Shown piece by piece: positions 57,218 through 64,000 of a stretch of DNA of 64,000 bases. Location of the stretch: contig JAKJHY010000001.1 in NCBI GenBank assembly GCA_021648845.1, forward strand, positions 62,001 to 126,000, written 5' to 3'. The position numbers and the translations under genes were made by a program. The notes under the pieces are model-generated. The model saw only the letters and a program-made list of their open reading frames with translations. It ran no database searches and had not been told where the DNA came from. Numbering within the stretch: position 1 is the first letter of the stretch; every line of letters starts with the position of its first letter. This DNA is from Mycobacterium sp. MBM. Its GTDB lineage: Bacteria > Actinomycetota > Actinomycetes > Mycobacteriales > Mycobacteriaceae.

Positions 57218-58240
57218 ATGATAAGCCGTATACTAAATACTGACGCCGTTCGATTCGGCGTGCTGCTGAACATGGGGGCGGGCCTGGCCGACACCCCGGA
57301 AGGCGTTTTCGACCTGACACTGCAGCAAGCCCTGTCCGCCGAACGGCTTGGATACGCCGACCTCTGGGTGACCGAGCATCACTTCATCGACTTCGGCATC
57401 AACCCCAGCGCCCTGACGGCCGCGAGCTTCCTGCTCGGGCACACCGAGCGCATCCGGGTGGGAACCGCGGTGGTGCTCGCACCGCTGCGGCATCCTGTCG
57501 AGCTTGCCGAGCAGGCGGCCCTGCTCGACCAGCTCAGCGGCGGACGATTCGAGCTCGGACTCGGGCGCGGAGGCTATCGGCGCGATTTCGAGGTGCTCGG
57601 GGTCGACTTCGCCCGTTGGGACGACGAACCACGTGCGAGTGCGCAACGCCTGCTGGACCTGTGGTCCGCCCCCAGGGGGGCGACGGCGATCCAGCCACCT
57701 CCACACACCCGCCCCCATCCGCCGATACTGTTGGCGACGTCGAGCAGCCCGGGTATCGCGTTCGCGGCGCACAATCGGCTTGCGCTGCAGCATTACTTTG
57801 CGACGCCGGTGCCACAGCGGTTGGCGGCCGAGTCCGCCTACCGTGAGATCCAACCCGACGGGCCCGCACATCTACACACGCTGATCGTCATCGTGGACGG
57901 CACCGCAGGCCGCCGGGAGCAACTGGCCGTCGCGTTGCGTCGATCCTTCCGCGACGGCGAGCATCCGCATGTCCCCCAGGCGGTCAACCGCCACGTCGGC
58001 CCGGACGGCAAGCCCGCCGACTCGGCGGCCATGGCGGCGCAGGTGGCGGCCAACGCGATCATCGGATCGCCCGCGCAGGTCGTCGACGAGCTCGGTGCCT
58101 TCATCGACACCACCGGCGCCCGACGCATCGCAATCTATCCGGAGGCGATCGCCGATGGGGCGCTCACCCTGAAGTCACTGGAGGACTTCGCCGGCCTGGT
58201 CGCGCCCCAGCTCACCAAACGAGACACGGTGCCTCGATAG
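57218..58240 (+). CDS. LLM-class flavin-dependent oxidoreductase
   Basis: A 340-residue luciferase-like monooxygenase fold protein (TIM barrel). Typical segments: RFGVLLNMG at the first strand, LWVTEHHFIDFG, the GTAVVLAPLRHPVELAEQ block and GGRFELGLGRGG. The cofactor may be FMN or F420, both available in mycobacteria; residues that decide this are not clear. The first 15 codons are AT-rich and unlike the rest, with TAGAAT seven bases before the ATG, so the exact start is uncertain. An operator-like sequence lies in its last codons. Confidence 0.87.
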   Translation: MISRILNTDAVRFGVLLNMGAGLADTPEGVFDLTLQQALSAERLGYADLWVTEHHFIDFGINPSALTAASFLLGHTERIRVGTAVVLAPLRHPVELAEQAALLDQLSGGRFELGLGRGGYRRDFEVLGVDFARWDDEPRASAQRLLDLWSAPRGATAIQPPPHTRPHPPILLATSSSPGIAFAAHNRLALQHYFATPVPQRLAAESAYREIQPDGPAHLHTLIVIVDGTAGRREQLAVALRRSFRDGEHPHVPQAVNRHVGPDGKPADSAAMAAQVAANAIIGSPAQVVDELGAFIDTTGARRIAIYPEAIADGALTLKSLEDFAGLVAPQLTKRDTVPR

Positions 58241-58277
58241 TGCTAGGGTCATTAACGAGGCACGCTGCCTCGTTAAT
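58220..58277. promoter_or_regulatory. Tandem operator palindromes upstream of the MFS gene
   Basis: A perfect inverted repeat with arms ATTAACGAGGCA (58251-58262) and TGCCTCGTTAAT (58266-58277) around CGC, and a second weaker copy of its core, CGAGACA-CGG-TGCCTCG (58220-58236), inside the 3' end of the LLM gene. Their centres are 36 bp apart. They are natural sites for the TetR encoded after the MFS gene. Confidence 0.75.
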
Positions 58278-58301
58278 ACCTATTGCGCCGAAAGGACCAC
58301 C

Positions 58302-59531
58302 GTGACCAACACCCTGCGCCCCCCGGACGAAACCCGCCAAGGTTCACGAATAGCAATCTGCGCCACAGGGTTTGCATTCTCTGTGACCATGATGGGCACC
58401 ACTCTGCCCACACCGCTGTACCCGATCTATGCCACCGCGCGCGGGTTCACCACGCTCACCGTGACGGTGCTTTTCGCGGTGTATGCAGCCGGCGTTGTCG
58501 CCACCTTGCTGCTGTTCGGTCGGCTATCCGATCGCATCGGACGAAAGCCCGTGCTGCTGACGGCGGTGATACTGGCTGCCGCGAGCACGGTCCTGTTCCT
58601 GTTGCCGCCCGCGTTGCCACTGTTGCTCACCACCCGCGTGCTATCCGGGATTGCGGCGGGGCTGATGAGCGGAACCGGCACCGCCGCCGTCATCGATCTC
58701 TTCGGCGTGCACCGCAAGGCCGTGGCGGGAACCGTCGCGGTTGCCGTCAACACCGGCGGTCTTGCGCTCGGGACCCTGCTATCCGGCGTTCTCGCCGACC
58801 TGACGGCCCATGCACTGACGATTCCGTACCTCGTCCACCTGGTGTTGAGCATCGGCGCACTGCTCGCATTGGCGATCGGCACCCCGTCGACGCCGCGTAC
58901 GGCGAACGCCGCCGGGCGGGTGCAACGTCCGCACGTCCCGATGGCCCTTCGCGCGGCGTTCGTGCGGGCCGTGCTGGCAGCAGGTTCGGGATTCGCGGTC
59001 ACCGGTGTGCTGACGGCCGTCAGCGGGCTACTGCTCGCAGGCCATCTGCACGTACGCAGTCACACCGCCGCCGGCGGCGTGGTCTTCCTGGCGTTCTCGG
59101 GCATGGCGGCCGGCCAGCTGCTCGCACGCCGGCTGGCGCCGACCCGCGCGCAGGTCCTCGGCTGCGCCGTCATGGTGATCGCCGCGGGGCTGATAGCTGC
59201 GGCCTTGCTCCTACCGTCGCTGACTGCGCTGTTGGCGGCGGCGGTCATCGTCGGCATCGGCGGCGGCATGTCGCTGCTGGCCGGTCTGGCGATGACGGTC
59301 GAACAGGCCCCCCTCGAGCAGCGCGGCACAGTGTCCTCGGCCTTCTTCGCCGGCCTCTACACAATGCTGGCGGTGCCGGCGATCGGCGTCGGCGCGCTTG
59401 CCCGTGCCACCGACCTCGTCACCGCCGGTGTGGCGTTCGCCGGCCTGGTCGCCGGCCTGGCCGCCGCTGTGGGCCTCGGCGAGCTCATCACGGCTAGGCG
59501 TCGGTGCGCCGCCGGGACATCGCCGACCTGA
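58302..59531 (+). CDS. MFS drug/metabolite efflux transporter
   Basis: A 409-residue major facilitator with about 12 transmembrane helices. The loop between helices 2 and 3 has the MFS signature GRLSDRIGRKPVLL, and RVLSGIAAGLMSGTGTAAV is helix 4. It resembles the DHA1-type multidrug exporters. GTG at 58302 has AAAGGA nine bases upstream. It lies between tandem operators and a TetR gene, the classic efflux pump/repressor arrangement. Confidence 0.9.
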   Translation: MTNTLRPPDETRQGSRIAICATGFAFSVTMMGTTLPTPLYPIYATARGFTTLTVTVLFAVYAAGVVATLLLFGRLSDRIGRKPVLLTAVILAAASTVLFLLPPALPLLLTTRVLSGIAAGLMSGTGTAAVIDLFGVHRKAVAGTVAVAVNTGGLALGTLLSGVLADLTAHALTIPYLVHLVLSIGALLALAIGTPSTPRTANAAGRVQRPHVPMALRAAFVRAVLAAGSGFAVTGVLTAVSGLLLAGHLHVRSHTAAGGVVFLAFSGMAAGQLLARRLAPTRAQVLGCAVMVIAAGLIAAALLLPSLTALLAAAVIVGIGGGMSLLAGLAMTVEQAPLEQRGTVSSAFFAGLYTMLAVPAIGVGALARATDLVTAGVAFAGLVAGLAAAVGLGELITARRRCAAGTSPT

Positions 59532-59543
59532 GAAGATCACGGC

Positions 59544-60170
59544 ATGGCAGATGCGTCGAACCGGGGAATCGAACCCGCGCTGGGCCGACCGCGTAGCGAA
59601 ACTGCTCGCCGTGCGATCCTCGACGCGATCGACGACATGCTCGTCGAGCAGGGCTACGCCGCGCTGACGATGAAGGGCATCGCCGAGCGGGCCGGAGTGG
59701 GCCGCCAGACCGTCTACCGCTGGTGGTCCACCAAGGCCGAGATCCTACTTGAGGCCTGCGCCCACGATGCGGCCTCCGAGTTGGCCGTGGCTCTGACGGC
59801 CGACCCGGTCGCCGACATCGCGAACTACCTCGTCGCCGTGGTGGAGTTCTTGACCAAATCGGTTGCCGGCGCCTCCTACCGAGCACTGCTCGGCGAAGCC
59901 CAACACGATGCCGGCGTTGCCGAGTTACTGCGCGGCAACGACGTTCTCGCGGTCAGCGCCGCACCGCTGATCGCGCATGGCGTCGACACCGGAGCGTTGA
60001 CGCCCGCGATATCGGCCGAGGAACTCGCAGCTGATCTCGTGGGACCAGTTGTCTACCAAGTGCTCAGCGGTGCCACGGCGCCGACCAAGGCACAACTACG
60101 CAGACGCGCACGGCGGTTCGTCGAGTATCACCGCGGTGAACCGGAATCAACGGCTCGGCAGCGACGATAG
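59544..60170 (+). CDS. TetR family regulator, probable repressor of the MFS pump
   Basis: A 208-residue TetR regulator. The HTH is TMKGIAERAGVGRQTVYRWW (about residues 41-60); the C-terminal domain matches TetR_C_16/33-like groups. It starts 12 bases after the MFS stop on the same strand, so both would be under the tandem palindromes at 58220-58277. Expected to release DNA on binding a substrate of the pump (inference). Confidence 0.9.
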   Translation: MADASNRGIEPALGRPRSETARRAILDAIDDMLVEQGYAALTMKGIAERAGVGRQTVYRWWSTKAEILLEACAHDAASELAVALTADPVADIANYLVAVVEFLTKSVAGASYRALLGEAQHDAGVAELLRGNDVLAVSAAPLIAHGVDTGALTPAISAEELAADLVGPVVYQVLSGATAPTKAQLRRRARRFVEYHRGEPESTARQRR

Positions 60171-60303
60171 GCGGCGGCCCGACAGCGGCACGGTCACCTG
60201 CCCCCAGCGTCACCGGGGCGACGGGTATGGATCGATCGTATCCGCGAGTTCCTGCGCGCTCACCAATTGTGAAGGCGGCCGGCATGTTCCGCCCCGCCGA
60301 CCC

Positions 60304-61392
60304 CTACACGTCGGTGGAGTAGCGGATACCCCCATCCGGGATGGCCACACCGGGCCACACCCGGGCACCGCGCAACAGCTCACAGCGGGCCCCGATATCG
60401 GCGCCGTCACCGATCACCCCGTCGCGGATGAGCGCCCGCGGTCCGATGCGGGCGCCGAACCCGATGATCGAACGCTCGATGACCGCACCGGCCTCCACCC
60501 GCACACCGTCGAAGATGACCGCGCCGTCCAGCCGCGCACCGGCACCGATCTCGGCGCCGCGACCGACCACGGTGCCCCCCAACAGCAGAGCACCGGGCGA
60601 GACGGCCGCGCCGTCGTGGATCAGGAACTCGCCGCGCTGATGCTGCAGCGCGGGCGACGGGGCGATCCCGCGCACCAGATCTGCCGAACCCCGCACGAAA
60701 TCCTCGGGGGTGCCCATATCGCGCCAGTAACTGGCATCGACGTAGCCGCACACCTTCTTCCCGTCGGTGAGCAGCTGCGGGAACACCTCACGCTCCACCG
60801 ACAGGGCCCGTCCCTTGGGGATCTGCTCGATGATCTCGCGGCGGAACACATAACAGCCGGCGTTGATCTGATCGGTGGGCGGGTCCTGGGTCTTCTCCAG
60901 GAACGCGGTGACCCGTCCGTCGGCATCGGTGGGCACGCACCCGAACGCACGCGGATCGCCCACCCGCACCAGGTGCAGGGTCACGTCGGCATGGTGGCTG
61001 GCATGGCAGTTCAGCAGCGCACCGAGATCGGCACCGGAAAGCACGTCGCCGTTGAACACCAGCACGGTGTCGTGGCGCAACTTGTCGGCCACGTTGGCGA
61101 TCCCGCCCCCGGTGCCCAGCGCCTCCTTCTCGACCACATACTCGATCTCCAGGCCGAGCTTGGATCCGTCACCGAACGCCGCCTCGAACACCTCGGCCTT
61201 GTACGAGGTACCCAGCACCACGTGCTGGATACCGGCCGCGGCGATCCGCGAGAGCAGGTGGGTCAGAAACGGCAGACCGGCCGTCGGCAACATCGGTTTG
61301 GGCGCCGACAGCGTCAGCGGGCGCAACCGGGTGCCCTGCCCACCGACCAGGATTACCGCATCCACCTTCGCCGGATCGAGTGTGCTGGCCAT
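60304..61392 (-). CDS. manB: Mannose-1-phosphate guanylyltransferase (GDP-mannose pyrophosphorylase)
   Basis: A 362-residue nucleotidyltransferase making GDP-mannose. The N-terminal catalytic domain has AVILVGGQGTRLRPLTLSAP (residues about 11-30) and LVFNGDVLSG; the C-terminal left-handed beta-helix has hexapeptide-like repeats (VSPGALLLGGTVVGRGAEIG). The M. tuberculosis homologue Rv3264c is called manB although some systems reserve that name for phosphomannomutase. ATG at 61392 is chosen. The downstream 133 bp to tetR hold nothing I recognise. It follows wbbL with a one-base gap. Confidence 0.95.
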   Translation of the reverse strand: MASTLDPAKVDAVILVGGQGTRLRPLTLSAPKPMLPTAGLPFLTHLLSRIAAAGIQHVVLGTSYKAEVFEAAFGDGSKLGLEIEYVVEKEALGTGGGIANVADKLRHDTVLVFNGDVLSGADLGALLNCHASHHADVTLHLVRVGDPRAFGCVPTDADGRVTAFLEKTQDPPTDQINAGCYVFRREIIEQIPKGRALSVEREVFPQLLTDGKKVCGYVDASYWRDMGTPEDFVRGSADLVRGIAPSPALQHQRGEFLIHDGAAVSPGALLLGGTVVGRGAEIGAGARLDGAVIFDGVRVEAGAVIERSIIGFGARIGPRALIRDGVIGDGADIGARCELLRGARVWPGVAIPDGGIRYSTDV

Positions 61393-61393
61393 C

Positions 61394-62269
61394 TCAGAGC
61401 CGCCCTTTCGCCTGTTTACGTCGAGAGTTCCTGACCACAAGACCGGCACGGGCCGCCAACGCACCCCTGATCGTCCACCTCAGCGGGGCCTGCCACCAGC
61501 GCGAATGACGGTCAGCCAGGAAAGTGTAGGTGCTGCGGTGATGGGCCGCCAGGTTGCGCGCGGGATCCCGTCCGGTCGAATGCCCCTTGTCATGCAGGAC
61601 CTCGGCGGTGGGCACATAGATGTTCTGCCGGCCCGACCGCGCCAGCCGATCGCCGAGATCGACATCCTCCATGTACATGAAGTAACGCTCGTCGAAGCCT
61701 CGGATATCGGCGAACGCCTCCCGGCGCAGCAGCAGGCAAGCCCCGGACAGCCAGCCGACCTCACGTTCACTGGGGGCCAACCGCTCCTGCCGGTACGCCG
61801 CCGTCCACGGATTCGATTTCCACACCGGTCCCACCACGGCGTGCATACCGCCGCGGATCAGGCTGGGCTGATGCCGGGCCGACGGGTACACCGATCCGTC
61901 GGGATCGCGGATCAGCGGGCCGAATGCACCGGCGGTGGGCCAGCGCTGCGCGGCCGCCAGCAGCTCGTCGATGCTGCCCGGGCCCCACTGCACGTCCGGG
62001 TTGGCCACGATGAACAGCTCACCGTCGGTGACGTGGGCGTCGACGGCCCGGTTGACCGCGGTGCCGTACCCGAGATTGCCGCCGGTGTGCAGCAGCTTCA
62101 CATTGGGGTAGCGCGCCACCGCCTCCTCGGGGGCGCCGTCGGTGGAACCGTTGTCGGCCATGATCACCGTCACCGGCCGGTCGGTGGCGTGCGCCAGCGA
62201 CGCCAGGAAGCGATCCAGATGAGGGCCCGGTGAATAGGTGACCGTCACGACCGTCAGTTCGTCAGCCAC
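61394..62269 (-). CDS. wbbL: Rhamnosyltransferase WbbL (arabinogalactan linker)
   Basis: A 291-residue GT2 glycosyltransferase that adds rhamnose to GlcNAc-P-P-decaprenol, building the linker between peptidoglycan and arabinogalactan. The GT-A core begins LTVVTVTYSPGPHLDRFLAS; the nucleotide-sugar loop ADNGSTDGAP, the ANPDVQW metal/substrate motif and the downstream ERYFMYMEDVDLGDRL are present. GTG at 62269. It lies 60 bp after rmlD, which makes its donor dTDP-rhamnose. Essential in mycobacteria. Confidence 0.96.
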   Translation of the reverse strand: MADELTVVTVTYSPGPHLDRFLASLAHATDRPVTVIMADNGSTDGAPEEAVARYPNVKLLHTGGNLGYGTAVNRAVDAHVTDGELFIVANPDVQWGPGSIDELLAAAQRWPTAGAFGPLIRDPDGSVYPSARHQPSLIRGGMHAVVGPVWKSNPWTAAYRQERLAPSEREVGWLSGACLLLRREAFADIRGFDERYFMYMEDVDLGDRLARSGRQNIYVPTAEVLHDKGHSTGRDPARNLAAHHRSTYTFLADRHSRWWQAPLRWTIRGALAARAGLVVRNSRRKQAKGRL

Positions 62270-62329
62270 CGCGGGCAGCCAGTTCGTCGCTCACGCTGCT
62301 AGAGGTTAACCGGACCGCGGATCCGGACG

Positions 62330-63184
62330 TCAATTCAGCTCCGCCAACGCCGCGCGCAGACCGTCCTGCCACGGCCGCAGCGGGCGATAGCGGGCGTCGA
62401 AACGCGCGGTCGACAGCGCCGAGTACACCGGGCGCGGAGCGGGCCGCGGGTGCTTGTCGGTGCTCACCGGCCGCACCCGCTGCGGGTCGGCACCGATGCC
62501 GGCAAAAACGGCGCGGGCCAGCTCGTAGCGGCTGGCCGGGCCGGTGTTGACCACGTGCAGCAGCGGCGGGGCCCCGGGGTCCTCGGCGAGCTGCAGCAGC
62601 GCCCGGCCCAGGTCGGCGACGTAGGTGGGCGAGCCGGTCTGGTCGGCCACCACCTCGACCTGGTCGCGTTCGGACTCCAGCCGGCGCATGGTGGCCACGA
62701 AATCGCCGCCCACGCCGGTGTACACCCAGGCGGTGCGCACCACGGTGGCCGTGTCGAGCGCATCGTGCACCTCGCGTTCGCCGGCGAGCTTGCTGCGGCC
62801 GTAGACACTGCGCGGGCCCACCGGATCGTCCTCCGCATAGGGCCGCGGCGGGCCGTCGAACGTGCCGCTGAACACGTAGTCGGTGGACAGGTGGATCAGC
62901 CGTGCGCCCTTGGCCGCGCAGGCCCGCGCCACATTGCCCGCCCCGGTGGCGTTGACGGCGTGCGCGCGCACCGGCTCGGCCTCGGCGGTATCGACGGCGG
63001 TCAGGGCGGCGCAGTTGATCACGACATCACCGGGTGCGACGAGATCGGCACCGGCCGCCGGATCGGTGATATCCCACCTGTCCGACGGGCACGCGAGCAG
63101 ATCGCGTCCCTGGGCGGCGAGTGCACCGACCAGGAAACGCCCGACCTGACCGCCCGCGCCGGTGATGACGATTCGGGCAGGCAC
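62330..63184 (-). CDS. rmlD: dTDP-4-dehydrorhamnose reductase
   Basis: A 284-residue SDR-family reductase, the last step of dTDP-L-rhamnose synthesis. NAD(P)-binding ITGAGGQVGRFLVGAL (residues 6-21) and the RmlD signature LIHLSTDYVFSGTFDG (near 95-110), then the catalytic YGRSK in VYGRSKLAGE (near 128-132). GTG at 63184. It is followed on the same strand by wbbL and manB, so donor synthesis and transfer are encoded together. Confidence 0.95.
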   Translation of the reverse strand: MPARIVITGAGGQVGRFLVGALAAQGRDLLACPSDRWDITDPAAGADLVAPGDVVINCAALTAVDTAEAEPVRAHAVNATGAGNVARACAAKGARLIHLSTDYVFSGTFDGPPRPYAEDDPVGPRSVYGRSKLAGEREVHDALDTATVVRTAWVYTGVGGDFVATMRRLESERDQVEVVADQTGSPTYVADLGRALLQLAEDPGAPPLLHVVNTGPASRYELARAVFAGIGADPQRVRPVSTDKHPRPAPRPVYSALSTARFDARYRPLRPWQDGLRAALAELN

Positions 63185-63189
63185 GACCG

Positions 63190-64000
63190 CTATCCGGCGA
63201 GCACCCCGGCGGCGACCTTGGGCTGCCAGTCCGTGGTGAGCAGCGCGCCGTAGTTGGCCTCACGGTCGTTGCGGTTGGCGGTATCGAGGTCGCGCACGGC
63301 GTGGATGATGGCCGGGCCGGCCCAGCCCACGGCCGCCGCGGCGGCCAGCACGTCGACGATCTGCTTGGCCTGCTCCTGCTGGCTCACCCCGTCACCGGGG
63401 ATATCGCTGGTGGACGCGCCCATCTCGGTCAGCCAGATCTTCTTGCCGCCGTCACCGTTGGCCACCATCACATCGTGCATCCGCAGCACATCGGACCAGC
63501 CGTTGTTGCTGTCGGCGGCCAGCCCACCCGGGAAGACGTAGGGGTGCGCGGCGGCCGCATCGAAGGAGCCCTTGGCGCCCGCGTCGTACATCTGCTGCAG
63601 GAACCCGGGGGGTGAATCCGGACCAGCCAGCGGGCTCAGCCCGGCGGCGACCACGGTGGCGCCGGGGTTGGCGCCCTTGATCGCGGGGTAGGCGGCCTTG
63701 AGCATGCCGGTGTAGCGGACCGCCTTGTTGTCGGCGAAGCCCATGAACAGCGGCAGGTTCGGCTCGTTCCAGATCTCCCAGGCGTTGATCCGGCCGGCGT
63801 AGCGGCTGGCCGCGGCGGCGGCGAAGGCGCCGAACGCCGCATTGTCCTTGGGCGGCGAGGACGGGAACAGCAGCTGAGCGCCTTCGGTCCGCGCCCAGAA
63901 CGGCGTATTGGAGATCAGGCCCAGGATGCGCAGACCGTTCGCGCTGGCGGCGTTGACCAGGTTGTCGAAATAGCCCCAGTTGTATTCGCCCGGACCGATC
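63190..64000 (-). CDS. Glycoside hydrolase, GH5/GH39-like (partial, 5' end outside window)
   Basis: The C-terminal 269 codons of a secreted-type TIM-barrel glycosidase; the frame runs off the window edge at 64000. The acid/base motif INAWEIWNEPNLPLF and the nucleophile motif KIWLTEMGAS (near the C-terminus) identify a clan GH-A enzyme, closest in feel to GH39/cellulase-like proteins of actinobacteria. The frame starting MGFADN is internal: the barrel continues upstream with GEYNWGYFDNLV and TPFWARTEG. It ends five bases upstream of rmlD. Substrate unknown; a cell-wall or storage glycan is possible. Confidence 0.82.
   Translation of the reverse strand, partial: IGPGEYNWGYFDNLVNAASANGLRILGLISNTPFWARTEGAQLLFPSSPPKDNAAFGAFAAAAASRYAGRINAWEIWNEPNLPLFMGFADNKAVRYTGMLKAAYPAIKGANPGATVVAAGLSPLAGPDSPPGFLQQMYDAGAKGSFDAAAAHPYVFPGGLAADSNNGWSDVLRMHDVMVANGDGGKKIWLTEMGASTSDIPGDGVSQQEQAKQIVDVLAAAAAVGWAGPAIIHAVRDLDTANRNDREANYGALLTTDWQPKVAAGVLAG

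Noticed and set aside
60171..60303. Possible small gene between tetR and manB
   Set aside because: No frame with a credible start, RBS and composition; nothing recognisable in the 133 bp.

Overview
The window is a GC-rich (about two-thirds G+C) chromosomal segment from an environmental, fast-growing-type mycobacterium (Mycolicibacterium-like; the species cannot be fixed from sequence alone). The order of core genes follows the Mycobacterium tuberculosis Rv3211-Rv3266c interval closely: rhlE end, Rv3212, ParA-like, phosphatase, entC, acetyltransferase, whiB1, pdtaS, the biotinylated TB7.3 protein, rshA-sigH, aroA, rsgA, desA3 and its reductase, secA1, hpf, comF-like, lpqB-mtrB-mtrA, tmk, sahH, alkB-rubredoxins-tetR, manA-pmmA, whiB2/whmD, fbiAB, GDP-mannose pyrophosphorylase, wbbL and rmlD. 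Genus-specific markers include WhiB1 and WhmD, the 24-residue ribosomal protein bL37, F420 biosynthesis and the MtrAB-LpqB system.

Layout. 1-4.4 kb: short chorismate/ParA genes. 4.4-11.9 kb: aroQ followed by an apparently inserted catabolic cluster (two acyl-CoA dehydrogenases, a double-domain CoA-transferase and a LysR regulator) with a large inverted repeat in front. 12-17.3 kb: regulatory core (lipid kinase, whiB1, pdtaS, biotin carrier, bL37, rshA/sigH, YbaK). 17.3-23.9 kb: SDR, methyltransferases, SRAP, aroA and rsgA. 24-30.4 kb: lipid and osmolyte genes (desA3 with its electron-transfer reductase, BCCT transporter, wax-ester/TAG synthase-like protein). 30.4-39.8 kb: secretion and envelope control (secA1, hpf, lpqB-mtrB-mtrA). 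39.9-47.8 kb: tmk, an inserted TPR/lipase/lipoprotein block, sahH and the alkane hydroxylase operon. 47.9-56.5 kb: mannose metabolism, whmD and the F420 genes. 56.5-60.2 kb: an inserted TetR / LLM flavoprotein / MFS / TetR module. 60.3-64 kb: GDP-mannose, rhamnosyl linker transferase and dTDP-rhamnose genes for arabinogalactan and mannoside assembly, then a truncated glycoside hydrolase.

How it works together: most genes are housekeeping or envelope functions in tightly packed runs with 4-bp stop/start overlaps. The accessory content is catabolic and detoxifying (acyl-CoA dehydrogenation, alkane oxidation, a secreted lipase, an efflux pump), as expected of a soil or water mycobacterium. The clearest extra signals are regulatory palindromes: a matched pair of operators in front of desA3 and of its reductase, a 37-bp inverted repeat before the acyl-CoA dehydrogenases, tandem operators before the MFS pump, a LexA-like box between whmD and fbiA, a SigH-type autoregulatory promoter, a CRP-like site before whiB1, and a palindrome over the alkB promoter. 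Two coding sequences also carry unusual in-frame insertions sharing the 12-mer GTCGCTGCGCTC. I see no rRNA, tRNA, CRISPR array, insertion sequence or prophage.
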